A stretch of DNA of 37,679 bases, taken from the NCBI GenBank assembly GCA_003818505.1, contig RPRI01000037.1:1-37679 (forward strand), in the 5' to 3' direction. Numbering within the stretch: position 1 is the stretch's first letter; the number at the start of each line of letters is the position of its first letter. Below the pieces are notes generated by a model. It searched no databases, was not told the DNA's origin, and was given only the letters and a program-made list of their open reading frames with translations. The stretch is from Desulfobacteraceae bacterium (GTDB taxonomy: Bacteria; Desulfobacterota; Desulfobacteria; Desulfobacterales; RPRI01). Of this stretch, positions 17,001-25,700 are shown piece by piece. A program made the translations under genes and the position numbers.

Positions 17001-17580
17001 GCTCGGCCAATGCGAAAACCTAATTAAGCGTGCTTTTGCAATTAAGATAGATTCTCCTGAATTTCGAGGCAACCTCCGTTATAGGGCGATGAATCTTTCT
17101 TCCCAGGTGATTGAATCACGCCTGAAAAGCTTCATTTCAGCATCCACTGATAAAGAATCAGATAATAGATCTTGGCTTGAATCGCTATTGCTAATAATAT
17201 CAAATAAGCCTCCAAAATTATGGACGGATGAAGATGTTATAATTTTTGAAACAAAACTAAGCGATATCGCAAGAAGGTTCATGAATATTGAGTCGCTGCA
17301 AAAGGAAATCGCGATTCCAAGTGAAGGGATCGATGCAAGAAGGATCACCATCACATACCCTGATGGCGATGAGATACATCAGGTGCTATGGATTGACCGT
17401 GATAAGCAGGCAAATATTGAACGGATTGCCGATCATATAATCGAGAGTCATAACCTGAATGACGATATGAACCTAAAACAGGCTGTGACAGCCGCTTTAA
17501 TAGAAAAAATATTTCATAAACGAAGCGAAAAGACTGAAACCAAGAAGCAGGAGCTGAAAAAGGAGCGTAAGGTTGTCTGA
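14065..17580 (+). CDS. BrxC/PglY-like large P-loop ATPase (copy 1)
   Basis: A 1171-residue protein. The N-terminus carries a Walker A motif GAYGTGKS at residues 63-70 and a Walker B motif ILLIIDELGK with Asp197-Glu198. The rest is a long helical region without recognisable catalytic motifs and a Lys/Glu-rich end. Length and motif spacing fit the BrxC/PglY ATPases of BREX systems, large AAA+-like proteins thought to assemble on DNA. It sits between DUF4007 and the PAPS-reductase-like gene, whose TTG start overlaps its end by 8 nt. It probably drives or licenses the modification step. Identity as BrxC proper is uncertain. Confidence 0.8.
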   Translation: MPILSDFVSVKRRYSRSVNLERDFGIPDSLIGYIPTSRAIDCIERFMRSVALSNSVRAWTLTGAYGTGKSAFANFLLALSAPRDDENHQNAIQIIKQTEKSNSLQRQIKSRLPESGLIRAVATAQREPITRTVIRALNSGATMFWQNIRGRKPDALDELNSLFIKSQQGAAIDNSHLLQVMDSLAQASKAGILLIIDELGKNLEFSAQNQRIDDLYLLQQIAELPSNRDGFNVSIFGLLHQSFIDYAHGIASAQRNEWAKIQGRFEDIPFIESPDRMMRLVGQAIDQSNDNSFKSSVDQWATKWKAALSDHEMSNQFSKGDLESIYPLHPLSALILPILCTKYSQNDRTLFTFLASAEPDSFSTFLSQAIFSNEKLPSFKLHKVYDYFVESAGMSISARPQFQRWVEIQSRLSDASHLDPDVLLVLKTIGLLNLVSTTGTLRASKSIVALAMCNHPDDRNELQNWNVKINELLNKGFLIWRKRIDELRIWEGSDFDIEKELSEQVEILNISLADLLNEYAPLKPLVVQRHSYETGILRYFERQYFDTTKSIKSLECRSKDSDGLICYWVGNERDIKKLEKIPEKTSDGKPALIICASELSALQIACHEYVALRNVKKNATQLQTDGVARKEVSQRILYAQRLLNDALSRSFDFASGKVNFYEPDEKVKFKNGTSFQNYLSLTCDKIYHQGPCLWNELINRRELTTQGASARNKLLNAMLENAGQPRLGIVGNGPEYSMFESTLIQTGLYIESEDGWVFSRPPKKYEGVYHVWIAIEDFCKSAKTESKNISLLYDLLEAPPYGAKKGIIPILLLAVLLYHNEYVSIYIDGSFMPILGTEHFELLLKKPERFAVKYFEVSGLRAEIFRELGKILSGDRSRLDINFRNTTILSIVKPLVGFVKRLPSFTLTTKTKVTERAKAVRKALLDAKEPDELLFKALPLACDLPDILDDKNDYKKSVKTFRERLVQALSSLQVAYDDLLGQCENLIKRAFAIKIDSPEFRGNLRYRAMNLSSQVIESRLKSFISASTDKESDNRSWLESLLLIISNKPPKLWTDEDVIIFETKLSDIARRFMNIESLQKEIAIPSEGIDARRITITYPDGDEIHQVLWIDRDKQANIERIADHIIESHNLNDDMNLKQAVTAALIEKIFHKRSEKTETKKQELKKERKVV

Positions 17581-18349
17581 AAAAAAAGTTCGTCACATAT
17601 TGGGGCTCTCAGGGGGGAAAGACAGCACTGCATTAGCTCTGTATCTAAAAGACAGAGTGCCTGATATAGAATATTTCTTCTGTGATACACATAAGGAATT
17701 GCCTGAAACCTATGCTTACCTAAAAAAGCTTGAAATCTTGCTTGGAAAAAAAATCGCGTTTCTTGAACCTGAAAGAGGCTTTGATCATTGGCTTTCTATA
17801 TATGGTGGCTTTCTACCATCTCCTCAAGCAAGATGGTGTACAAAACAGCTCAAAATCATACCCTTCGAAAAATTCATTGGAGAAGACGAAACCATCAGCT
17901 ACATTGCGATAAGAGCTGATGAGGATCGAGCAGGTTATATTTCCACTAAACCAAATATTAAACCAGTATTTCCTTTTATGAAAGAAGGTCTTGTAAAAAA
18001 GGACATATTCAGGATCATCGAAGAAAGCGGAATTGGGATGCCTGATTATTACAAGTGGCGTTCAAGATCAGGCTGCTACTTCTGTTTCTTTCAGCAAAAA
18101 ATTGAATGGGTGAGGCTATCAGAAATACACCCAGACCTATTTGAAAAATCAGTCAGATATGAACAGGAACATGCTGATGGAAGAAAATATCTTTGGAATC
18201 GTAGAGAATCTTTAATAGATATTGTATCAAGAAAAGAAAAAATTATAGAAGAACATATAAATGCTATAAACAAGAAAAAGCTGAGCCAGCCCAACAAGAC
18301 GTTAGTTGAAGTTTTCTCCGATGACTTCTGTTTTGTATGCCATCTGTAA
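17573..18349 (+). CDS. PAPS-reductase / DndC-like sulfur enzyme
   Basis: A 258-residue protein of the adenine-nucleotide alpha-hydrolase (PAPS reductase) fold. The PP-loop SGGKDS is at residues 13-18, followed by FFCDTHKELPETYAY. Cysteines likely to hold an iron-sulfur cluster occur at RWC (Cys89) and CYFC (168-171); a further CFVC pair ends the protein (253-256). DndC, the related phosphorothioation enzyme, uses this chemistry to activate DNA for sulfur insertion. The start is TTG with GGAG about 8 nt upstream, overlapping the ATPase gene. No DndA-like desulfurase is nearby, so a host desulfurase would have to supply sulfur. Sulfur insertion is inferred. Confidence 0.85.
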   Translation: MSEKKVRHILGLSGGKDSTALALYLKDRVPDIEYFFCDTHKELPETYAYLKKLEILLGKKIAFLEPERGFDHWLSIYGGFLPSPQARWCTKQLKIIPFEKFIGEDETISYIAIRADEDRAGYISTKPNIKPVFPFMKEGLVKKDIFRIIEESGIGMPDYYKWRSRSGCYFCFFQQKIEWVRLSEIHPDLFEKSVRYEQEHADGRKYLWNRRESLIDIVSRKEKIIEEHINAINKKKLSQPNKTLVEVFSDDFCFVCHL

Positions 18350-18370
18350 AATATTTTTTGGAGATTTGAA

Positions 18371-18745
18371 TTGAGAAAGATCAAAGAAGATACTCATTTT
18401 TATCTCGATAACGCCCCGCCAGAAGAAGTCACTAATGTCTTAACCGTCCTATCTCTTGATTATGATCTCACTCCAAAAGAAATATCAGATACACTCAGAG
18501 ACAATTATGTTTTTGAGAGGCAGAAACATTATACCTATTCTCTCCAAAAGCTATTCAATTTAGGCCTATCAATCCAAAGCAGGAAATGTTCTGGTATTTA
18601 TAGGTTGTCTGAATTGAGTTCAAAAGTTCAAAATATTATAGGGGTAGATACTGCCATATTGATGGATCTTATTCATTATCTCCACTATATTCTGATACAC
18701 AGGAAAACCGACAAAAGAAAATATCTCTGGAGCTTTAAGCGATGA
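18371..18745 (+). CDS. Small wHTH-like protein after the PAPS-reductase gene, possibly truncated
   Basis: A 124-residue protein with a TTG start and TTGGAG about 10 nt upstream. DYDLTPKEISDTLRDNYVF and HYTYSLQKLFNLGL look like winged-helix segments. The protein ends abruptly in RKYLWSFKR. It occupies the last position of the AT-rich modification block, just before the change of module, so it may be the N-terminal part of a longer ancestor. I do not recognise the family; a DNA-binding partner of the DUF4007/ATPase/PAPS-reductase set is plausible. Confidence 0.6.
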   Translation: MRKIKEDTHFYLDNAPPEEVTNVLTVLSLDYDLTPKEISDTLRDNYVFERQKHYTYSLQKLFNLGLSIQSRKCSGIYRLSELSSKVQNIIGVDTAILMDLIHYLHYILIHRKTDKRKYLWSFKR

Positions 18746-18772
18746 TTTGAACTGATCTGAACAGGGGACATT

Positions 18773-21082
18773 ATGAATACAGTTTTTGAGCAACTAAATA
18801 AACTGAGATTTGGTAAGCGCGATGAAAATGTCAGCCCTCATAAATTTGCTATGCTGTTAGCATTAGCCACGCTATACGAAGATGATCCATTTATAGAAAA
18901 TAAATTTTGCATTACTGATAAGCTTGAAAATATTTTTAAAGATTGTTTTCAAAAATTAGCTCCAACCTACGACATATCTTTGGCCACAATAGATCTCCCA
19001 TTTTATTATCTAAAAAATGATGGTTTTTGGTTTTTGAATATAAAACCAGGATTAGAGGATCAATATTATCAAATTGAAAACTCTTCTAATACTCGTTTTA
19101 CCAAGAAAAGGCTTATTTATATAGTTAGTCATGCACACTTGTCAGAACAATTTGACAAATATCTTCGGGATGCAGGTAATCGAGAAGTATTTTGTATGGA
19201 ACTGAAGAGGCTTTTTCATGCGGCTAATTGTTCCTTGGCAAGTGGAAATAAAAAAAACTTCGAACGAATTTTCATGGCTAAAGCGCGTGATGGGAATTTA
19301 AATCCTTTTGTGGGCTATCTTAATTCCCTGCAGCGGCTAAATGCTAACAATGATAACGCCCTTGCCGAGTACCAAGCCTGTAACCCGTTCTTTTCCTACC
19401 TTCACGTTCCGCATCCTCTGGCACAAGCCATTCTTGACGAGCTTAAGAAGCCGGGAGGGCGACATGTTATCCTCACTGGCCACGCAGGGGATGGTAAATC
19501 AACGATTGCCCTGGAAATATACAAGCAGTTGGCGAACATTTCGAATGAGCAGTCCCTGTCTCATCCTTTGCGGCCTAGGGAGGATTTGCCTGGGGCGGGC
19601 ATAAGCATAATGAAGGACTTAAGCGAGCGCCGCCGAGAAGAAGACCCGGCATTGGTTCAGGAACTGTTGGGTAACGAACGCCGATTTCTGCTGGTGTCAA
19701 ACACCGGTACGCTGCTCGACTTACTATGCGGACAGGCGGCAGCCTTCGGGATGTCCAAGGTGCAAATCGAGAGCGAAATTCTGAACTCCATAGGCACCGA
19801 GCGTGGCGAGGCTGAAATTGCCTTGATCAGCACCCGGTTTTGGGTTGTCAACCTGGCACGTATGGACAACCTAGAGTTCGCGCGGCAAATTTTTGCGCGC
19901 ATGGTCGCACCGGAACGGTGGGCGTTTTGTAAAGAGCTCTCCTGCCGTGTCAACTGCCCCATTTGTTTGAATGTCGATTTGATCAATAACAGGCAGAACA
20001 TCGTCTTCGATCGGATTTTTCTCGCGTACCGCCGCATGTATGAATACGGTACCCGGCTGACAGTACGCCAGATTACCGAACATCTCTCGTATATAGTGAC
20101 CTCAGGGCTTGAGGAGAGCGACATTGCTGAAATGAGAGAGAAGCACCAATCCCCACTCAAAGCGGAATTCATGTTCTTTAATCGCTTCTTCGGGGACAAT
20201 GGCAAGGAGGGGCATCCGGGAGCGCAACAGATGCGTGCGGTCTCGGAAATCAGCAAGCAGGGTTTTGGAGAGAGGCCATGCCCAATATGGGAACGGAAGC
20301 TTTGGCTCAAGTTGAGGGACCGCTATTTTCGACTGGGCGTGGAGGATTGCAACAAGGAGTTCGATTTGCTTCGGGAGCACGGGTCAGGTCCAGGCAATGA
20401 CAATAAACCTGGTTTAAACCCTGACCAAGCGCGAGAACAGGTCCGTCGTATGCTCTACTTCCTTTATGATTTCCCGAATGAGGATGTATCGTTCTTGAAA
20501 CAGTTCCTCAACTCTTCAACCATCCTGCGCTGGCAAGAATGGCAGAGCCCGAAGGTACGACTGGAGATGTCGGAAAGGAACGTGCTCGAGCTTCGCATCT
20601 TTCACGTTTTACAGGAGCACTTTACTGGTGTCCGCCTGCCTGAAGGGGTGACAGAGCACGACCGGCGTCTCTACATTACCCTGAGCCGCGGAAGGAAGGG
20701 ATTTCGGCAGAGTGCACAGGTAGTACTGGCCCAGATCGATTGGAGCAATGAAACAGCGCTTGAGTTGACACGGAGTAAAAACGCTTCCGGGAGGGCCCGT
20801 ACCGATCTGGAACTTAAAGGACGTGGCCGCATTCATGGATCAAATCTTGTACTGACGCTGCCGTTCCTGGACTATGTGGTAATGCGCCATTATGGCGAAG
20901 TGGGCGAAATACTTCAGCCCGCTTATGTGGAAAGGCTGGAACGCTTCAAGACGCAAGTTATACAACACGCCAAGGAAAACCGCTCCGACGTCATGCTGGT
21001 TCGCTTGAAAACCGACCATACGTTCCGCCGCCAGCAATACGCGGTCCTTGACGGAATACTGGAGGTAAATGATGTGCTGTGA
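18773..21082 (+). CDS. Putative sulfur-binding domain fused to a DptF-like P-loop ATPase
   Basis: A 769-residue protein of two parts. Residues 1 to about 165 resemble the DNA sulfur-binding domain of ScoMcrA-type enzymes and related HNH-nuclease N-termini: KLRFG, SPHKFAMLLALATL (21-34) and LPFYYLKNDGFWFL (75-88). Residues from about 168 form a DptF-like ATPase with Walker A GHAGDGKS (236-243) and a Cys cluster CRVNCPIC. An internal Met168 may be the ancestral DptF start. The DNA is AT-rich in the first part and clearly more GC-rich in the second. DptF is one subunit of phosphorothioate-dependent restriction; the added domain would read sulfur directly. No nuclease motif is evident in it. Confidence 0.7.
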   Translation: MNTVFEQLNKLRFGKRDENVSPHKFAMLLALATLYEDDPFIENKFCITDKLENIFKDCFQKLAPTYDISLATIDLPFYYLKNDGFWFLNIKPGLEDQYYQIENSSNTRFTKKRLIYIVSHAHLSEQFDKYLRDAGNREVFCMELKRLFHAANCSLASGNKKNFERIFMAKARDGNLNPFVGYLNSLQRLNANNDNALAEYQACNPFFSYLHVPHPLAQAILDELKKPGGRHVILTGHAGDGKSTIALEIYKQLANISNEQSLSHPLRPREDLPGAGISIMKDLSERRREEDPALVQELLGNERRFLLVSNTGTLLDLLCGQAAAFGMSKVQIESEILNSIGTERGEAEIALISTRFWVVNLARMDNLEFARQIFARMVAPERWAFCKELSCRVNCPICLNVDLINNRQNIVFDRIFLAYRRMYEYGTRLTVRQITEHLSYIVTSGLEESDIAEMREKHQSPLKAEFMFFNRFFGDNGKEGHPGAQQMRAVSEISKQGFGERPCPIWERKLWLKLRDRYFRLGVEDCNKEFDLLREHGSGPGNDNKPGLNPDQAREQVRRMLYFLYDFPNEDVSFLKQFLNSSTILRWQEWQSPKVRLEMSERNVLELRIFHVLQEHFTGVRLPEGVTEHDRRLYITLSRGRKGFRQSAQVVLAQIDWSNETALELTRSKNASGRARTDLELKGRGRIHGSNLVLTLPFLDYVVMRHYGEVGEILQPAYVERLERFKTQVIQHAKENRSDVMLVRLKTDHTFRRQQYAVLDGILEVNDVL

Positions 21083-22685
21083 GTCTTTCCCCGGTGGAGC
21101 CACTCGTGCCAAGAACCCGGCCATACAGATGTATGGAAATCGACTGGTTAATGATCAGTCCCCAATAGAATTGCTGGTCGAATTCTTATTAGTGATGGCC
21201 TCCTCCAAACGGATTACCGATAGAGGCATACCGTTTTCCACCTCACTGCCAGACTTTAAAACACTGACAGGATGGCCGTACATGGGGACGCTTCAATATG
21301 CCCCGAAGGCGCGGCTCAACCTGAAACTATTCTCCTTCATGGGAGCATCACGGCTGGATTCGCGTCATGAAACGCACCGACTACACTACAAGGAATTATT
21401 GGAGCGGTTGCATACCAACATCAGGGTAATGGAAAGCGGCACCGAGAATGATGTTCTGCGGACACTGGAAAATCTGTTCCTCGGTTTCCAAGGGGCAGGA
21501 TCCGGCCGTACCTGGTGCGCTCAAAGCTTCCTCCCCGTTTGTCCTGGTCTCATAGCCGGAGAAACCATTTGGAATGAGACAGTCGCTCGAAGGAATCCTC
21601 CCTCAGATTGGCACTATGCGATCGAAAACCTCAAGACATATTTTGCAATGGATAAACATAATTTTCTCGCCCGTGGGGGCGAGGTGTTGTATTTGCAATT
21701 ATGCAATGCCCTGCGCCAGAAGCCGGAATCAGTGAGTGAGTGGGTTAGCGAAAGCGGGATTGAGATCGAACCGCAGGAACAAGAACCAGCGTGGCTGCAT
21801 GCTGAATTGCAGCGGGAACTGGGACTATTGCTTACCCATTGTCCGCAGACGGTGACCGATATCGCCGAGTTCATTGACGCTGGTGTTGACCATGTAACTT
21901 CTAAAAAAACAGACGGCAATGATTCCGAACCGCGTTTTGTTGATTCCGGTTGGTGCCCAGCGGACAGTTGGCAGGAAGGCTATCTCTTTGCTGTTGAACT
22001 GCTCCGCCTGTGCTTGGCCGATTTGGATGTAATAGAGCGTCTGCAATTGTTCGAAACTGCCTGTGCTATGCAGGTTTTGCGAAGTCTTGCGGTGCAAAGC
22101 GTCCGTCATTGCCCGCCTGAACGCACAGTCTCATGGCCTGGCTACCGCATAGCAGTATCAGCCCCAGATGAGAAGCGGTTAGCGGTCAAGCGTATATCTC
22201 AGCACACGGTCAAGACTATAGAGAAAATTATCTACCGCGCCATCCGTTGCGTTGAGATGAAACCGCCACCTTCTGATAATGATAGAAACAAGATTCTAAA
22301 GGAAGCTGATACGAGTTATGGCGGGAAGTTGTTCGTTAGCACGGCGAAGCGTATTGGCATGATAGTGCCGCGGCGCGGGGCTGGAGTGCGATTCACTCTG
22401 AACGAACAATTGTTGCGTTTATTGGTTGTGACTACTGTTCCTGTAGGTGGCCGGCTTACCTATGACAGCTTCAAGAAACTTGTGAAGGCGAGGTGCGGGC
22501 TGGTGTTCGACGCTGATGGTTTCGCTCAGGCTAGCACTTGGGCGGACGGTGTGGGCGAGGTCCATCTTGGAAGTCACTGTGATGCATGGCTTCAAGAAAT
22601 GCTGCAGGCAGCGGGCCTGCTGATAGAACTCTCAGATTCCTGTGCACTGGTCGAAAACCCGGCAGCAAATGCTAATTCAGAATGA
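21069..22685 (+). CDS. DptG-position protein of the putative restriction arm
   Basis: A 538-residue, mostly helical-looking protein without catalytic motifs that I can recognise. Notable stretches are PFSTSLPDFKTLTGWPYMGT, KHNFLARGGEVLYLQLCNAL and a C-terminal winged-helix-like part (RLTYDSFKKLVKARCGLVFD). Gene order between a DptF-like and a DptH-like gene, and length near that of DptG, suggest it is the DptG counterpart. GGAGG lies at 21061-21065, so the second ATG (21072) may be the true start. It overlaps the DptF-like gene by 14 nt, implying coupled translation and a shared complex. Confidence 0.5.
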   Translation: MMCCESFPGGATRAKNPAIQMYGNRLVNDQSPIELLVEFLLVMASSKRITDRGIPFSTSLPDFKTLTGWPYMGTLQYAPKARLNLKLFSFMGASRLDSRHETHRLHYKELLERLHTNIRVMESGTENDVLRTLENLFLGFQGAGSGRTWCAQSFLPVCPGLIAGETIWNETVARRNPPSDWHYAIENLKTYFAMDKHNFLARGGEVLYLQLCNALRQKPESVSEWVSESGIEIEPQEQEPAWLHAELQRELGLLLTHCPQTVTDIAEFIDAGVDHVTSKKTDGNDSEPRFVDSGWCPADSWQEGYLFAVELLRLCLADLDVIERLQLFETACAMQVLRSLAVQSVRHCPPERTVSWPGYRIAVSAPDEKRLAVKRISQHTVKTIEKIIYRAIRCVEMKPPPSDNDRNKILKEADTSYGGKLFVSTAKRIGMIVPRRGAGVRFTLNEQLLRLLVVTTVPVGGRLTYDSFKKLVKARCGLVFDADGFAQASTWADGVGEVHLGSHCDAWLQEMLQAAGLLIELSDSCALVENPAANANSE

Positions 22686-22701
22686 TTAGGAGCGCCAAAT
22701 C

Positions 22702-25700
22702 ATGAGCTATTTTGCGGACTCCGCGTGGAAGTCAATCGACAAGAAGATAGCAAAGACGAAGCTGCAATCTGATATTGCGGTCGGTAAAAAACTGTTGGTA
22801 ATGGTGCCTGCATTGTCGGAAGGAGCTACACTGGACTTAGCTACAACGTTGGCCAGCAGATGTGCTGCCGACAATACGGTAGATCTGACTCTGAAAATAG
22901 CCCAAGTAGTGACGGCTTCCTGGTCTTCCTCAGGTTTTAATAATGCAAAAGACCAGAGATGGCTGGACGAACGAGGCAATCTGGCATACTACCGCAGCAA
23001 TCTACCCTTAGTGCCCGGGAAAGTCAGCTTGGTTGTGCTTTGTGGCGCTGACCGCGTGACAGATGCAGGCAGCCTTGACGATTTCTACCGGTGTGACTTG
23101 GAAACGGTCTGGCAGATTGAAATGAGGGGCAGTTTCCAATCATGGACAAGGGTCAAATTGCAAAGCATTGGCCTTGCTTATGACCAACCTTCAGAATTGA
23201 GAGAATTCGATCGTTTGATGAAGCCGCTGTTGGAGCAGGGCCGTGCGGATCTCTTGCAGATCAGTGCATGGTTCGAGGCTTTAGACTTGAACGCTGCGAG
23301 CACAATCCGTGAAGCGCAGCGTATAATGCTTGGTCGGTATCAGGCTTTTCAGCTTCCAAAGTTTAGTAAGTTCCAACTGGGACGCACGAGGGTCTCCTTG
23401 GGCCCATACATCGAAAAAGCACACGCTTTCTTTACATATGCGCTATTTCTCGACAACAAGGAACGCGATAAAGCAGATAAAGCCATCAGACAGATACTAT
23501 CATGCATTGACCGGCGAGAAGATACAGGACTTCCATTAGACGATGAAGATGTTCGTGGCCCGTATGAGACGAGGGAGGCCTTTCTGGAGGGGTTGAACAA
23601 CTATATACAAACTGAAGACCATGATGACCGAGAAAGATTGCGACAGTGCGACTTTGTAACGATCATAGATAAGATATTGAAGTTTCGAAAAAAAGGGGAA
23701 AAAAAGGACCCAGATCCTTTCCGTAAGCTCTCAGGAAGCCCTGTGGAGATGGTATTGTACTCTCTTTGGCAGACGTTCCGGGATTTCAAGCGCGACAAAC
23801 GATTTAACAATGCAGAGCTGCAACGCGTCGAGATCGCGTGTGACCACTTTAAACACGATTATGAAAGTGCAGCGGACGTATCTGACGCAACAATTGATCG
23901 CACCGATTCGGCACGACAATACTTAATGCGCCTTCTGGGAGGCGTTGACGGATTGGTCGCAGCGCGTGTGGAGGTGTCAGGCGCTGATGTGCAAAACGTG
24001 CCCGTTGCCTGCAGACTCGCCAGCGAAGAAGTTGCATGCAGCTATAGCAAGACTGCGGAACCACGACTTGAATTCTCCGTTTACTTCTTTCATGATGCTG
24101 ACGACAATCCGTACCGCCGTAAATTTGCGTGGCGACTGCCGGAAATCCAGACATATCGCCTATCGGAAGGCTTACTCCACTGGGCCAAGGATGCGCTGGA
24201 GGAAGATCATGGAGTGTGGAAATTACCTGTATTCCACCTTCCATACTATGAAGAACTTCTGCGCGCCACTGATGATGAAGAGACTCGCCGCGTAATGTTG
24301 CATTGTATCCGCGACGCGCATCAGGACGATGCCAAGTGGACCAACCTATTGGGGCGGGAATGGTTGGCAAGTGGTGATATTTTGCTTCCCCACCTGAAAC
24401 GATTGGCGGACAAGTATACTCGTTTCATTTCCGCAGCCTACATAAGCGGTTTGCATGTTGCGCTTTTCGGTGATGAATGGACACAGTTGAGGCAGGCCTA
24501 TACTGCTGCATGTGAATCAGTGGTCGATGACGGTTCTACATCGGTGTCCCAGATGTTGGCGATGTTGATCCGTACCTTTTTGGTTGTACAAAGACGCAGT
24601 GCGGAATTCGGTGTGGCTTGGGGGACGGAACCATATGAACGTTCCGCGGTTGCAACAGTATTGCACCCAGCAGTCTTAGAAATGCTGGAGGCGAAGATAG
24701 TATTTCTGTTCTCTTGCTTCAATGCTGCCGTTGCTTCGGAACAGCGTCGAGATGACCGTAGCAAGGCGTTCGCTGAGAAGATCTGGAATGGCTACGTTGA
24801 TCTCGCATCTATTCAATCACCAATCGCCGGTCTGCTTTACAACACAGACCTGAACTTGGATACCAACATTCGAGGTCAGGAATTGATTCATCGGATCGGT
24901 TCTCCTGAGCAAAGCGAAGCAACGCTTTCTACCCGCCTTCTTTTGCGTTACGAAAGTGTCAACGAGGAAGAAGAGGTAACGGACACCGAAATGTTCCGTG
25001 AGAGTCGGGAGTCCAAGTTGCTCTTTCGCCTGATGACAGATTATTTCCGGCTGCATCCGCACGCCCGAGATGGTCTGGCGATTGCGGTTTACCGCAACCA
25101 GGACATACAAACGGTAATTGCCGCTGTTCACCAGTATCTGAACAAACTCGCTGATGAGAAGGACCGGCGCTATTACGCCCTATCGCCAGAGCGTCAGAAG
25201 CCCTACGCCATCGGTGTGACTATCTTTACCGAATCGGGTGACGATGTGGATGTTGCACGTTGGATCGATCAATGGAGAGAACGATGGGAGGCGGCTGAAA
25301 CGGAGGGCAAGTTTCAGGCTTACCGTCGCTGCCGTTTTGCCGTAGCTCATCGGATTGTTCAGACCACACAACTTTTGTCCTTTCAAAGGCTTATCAATGA
25401 CAACCTAGAGGCTGATATCGTGGTGTTGTACGATTTCATCGGTGCAGGCCAAGGCGGCAACAGGTTTACGGAGGTCACCCCCTTTGACATCACCACAAGG
25501 ACGTTAAAATTCCCGATCTTGGAAAAGTCCTGTTGTGCGGTGCGCCATCCCACAGATAGTTATAAACGCTCACGGGTGATGAGCAATCTACAGTTCAACA
25601 TGGGTATGTTGCACACCCAAATAATGCATAGACTCAAGAATCAAGGAGTACAGCCGGGCAGGGAATTTGTTGTTCTTGGTATAGGTGATTTCGCACCTTG

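Noticed and set aside
19657-20310. Long minus-strand open frames within the large operon (for example here and 23849-24370)
   Set aside because: They have no family-like sequence or ribosome sites and lie opposite well-supported genes; the GC-richer block simply has few stops on the other strand.
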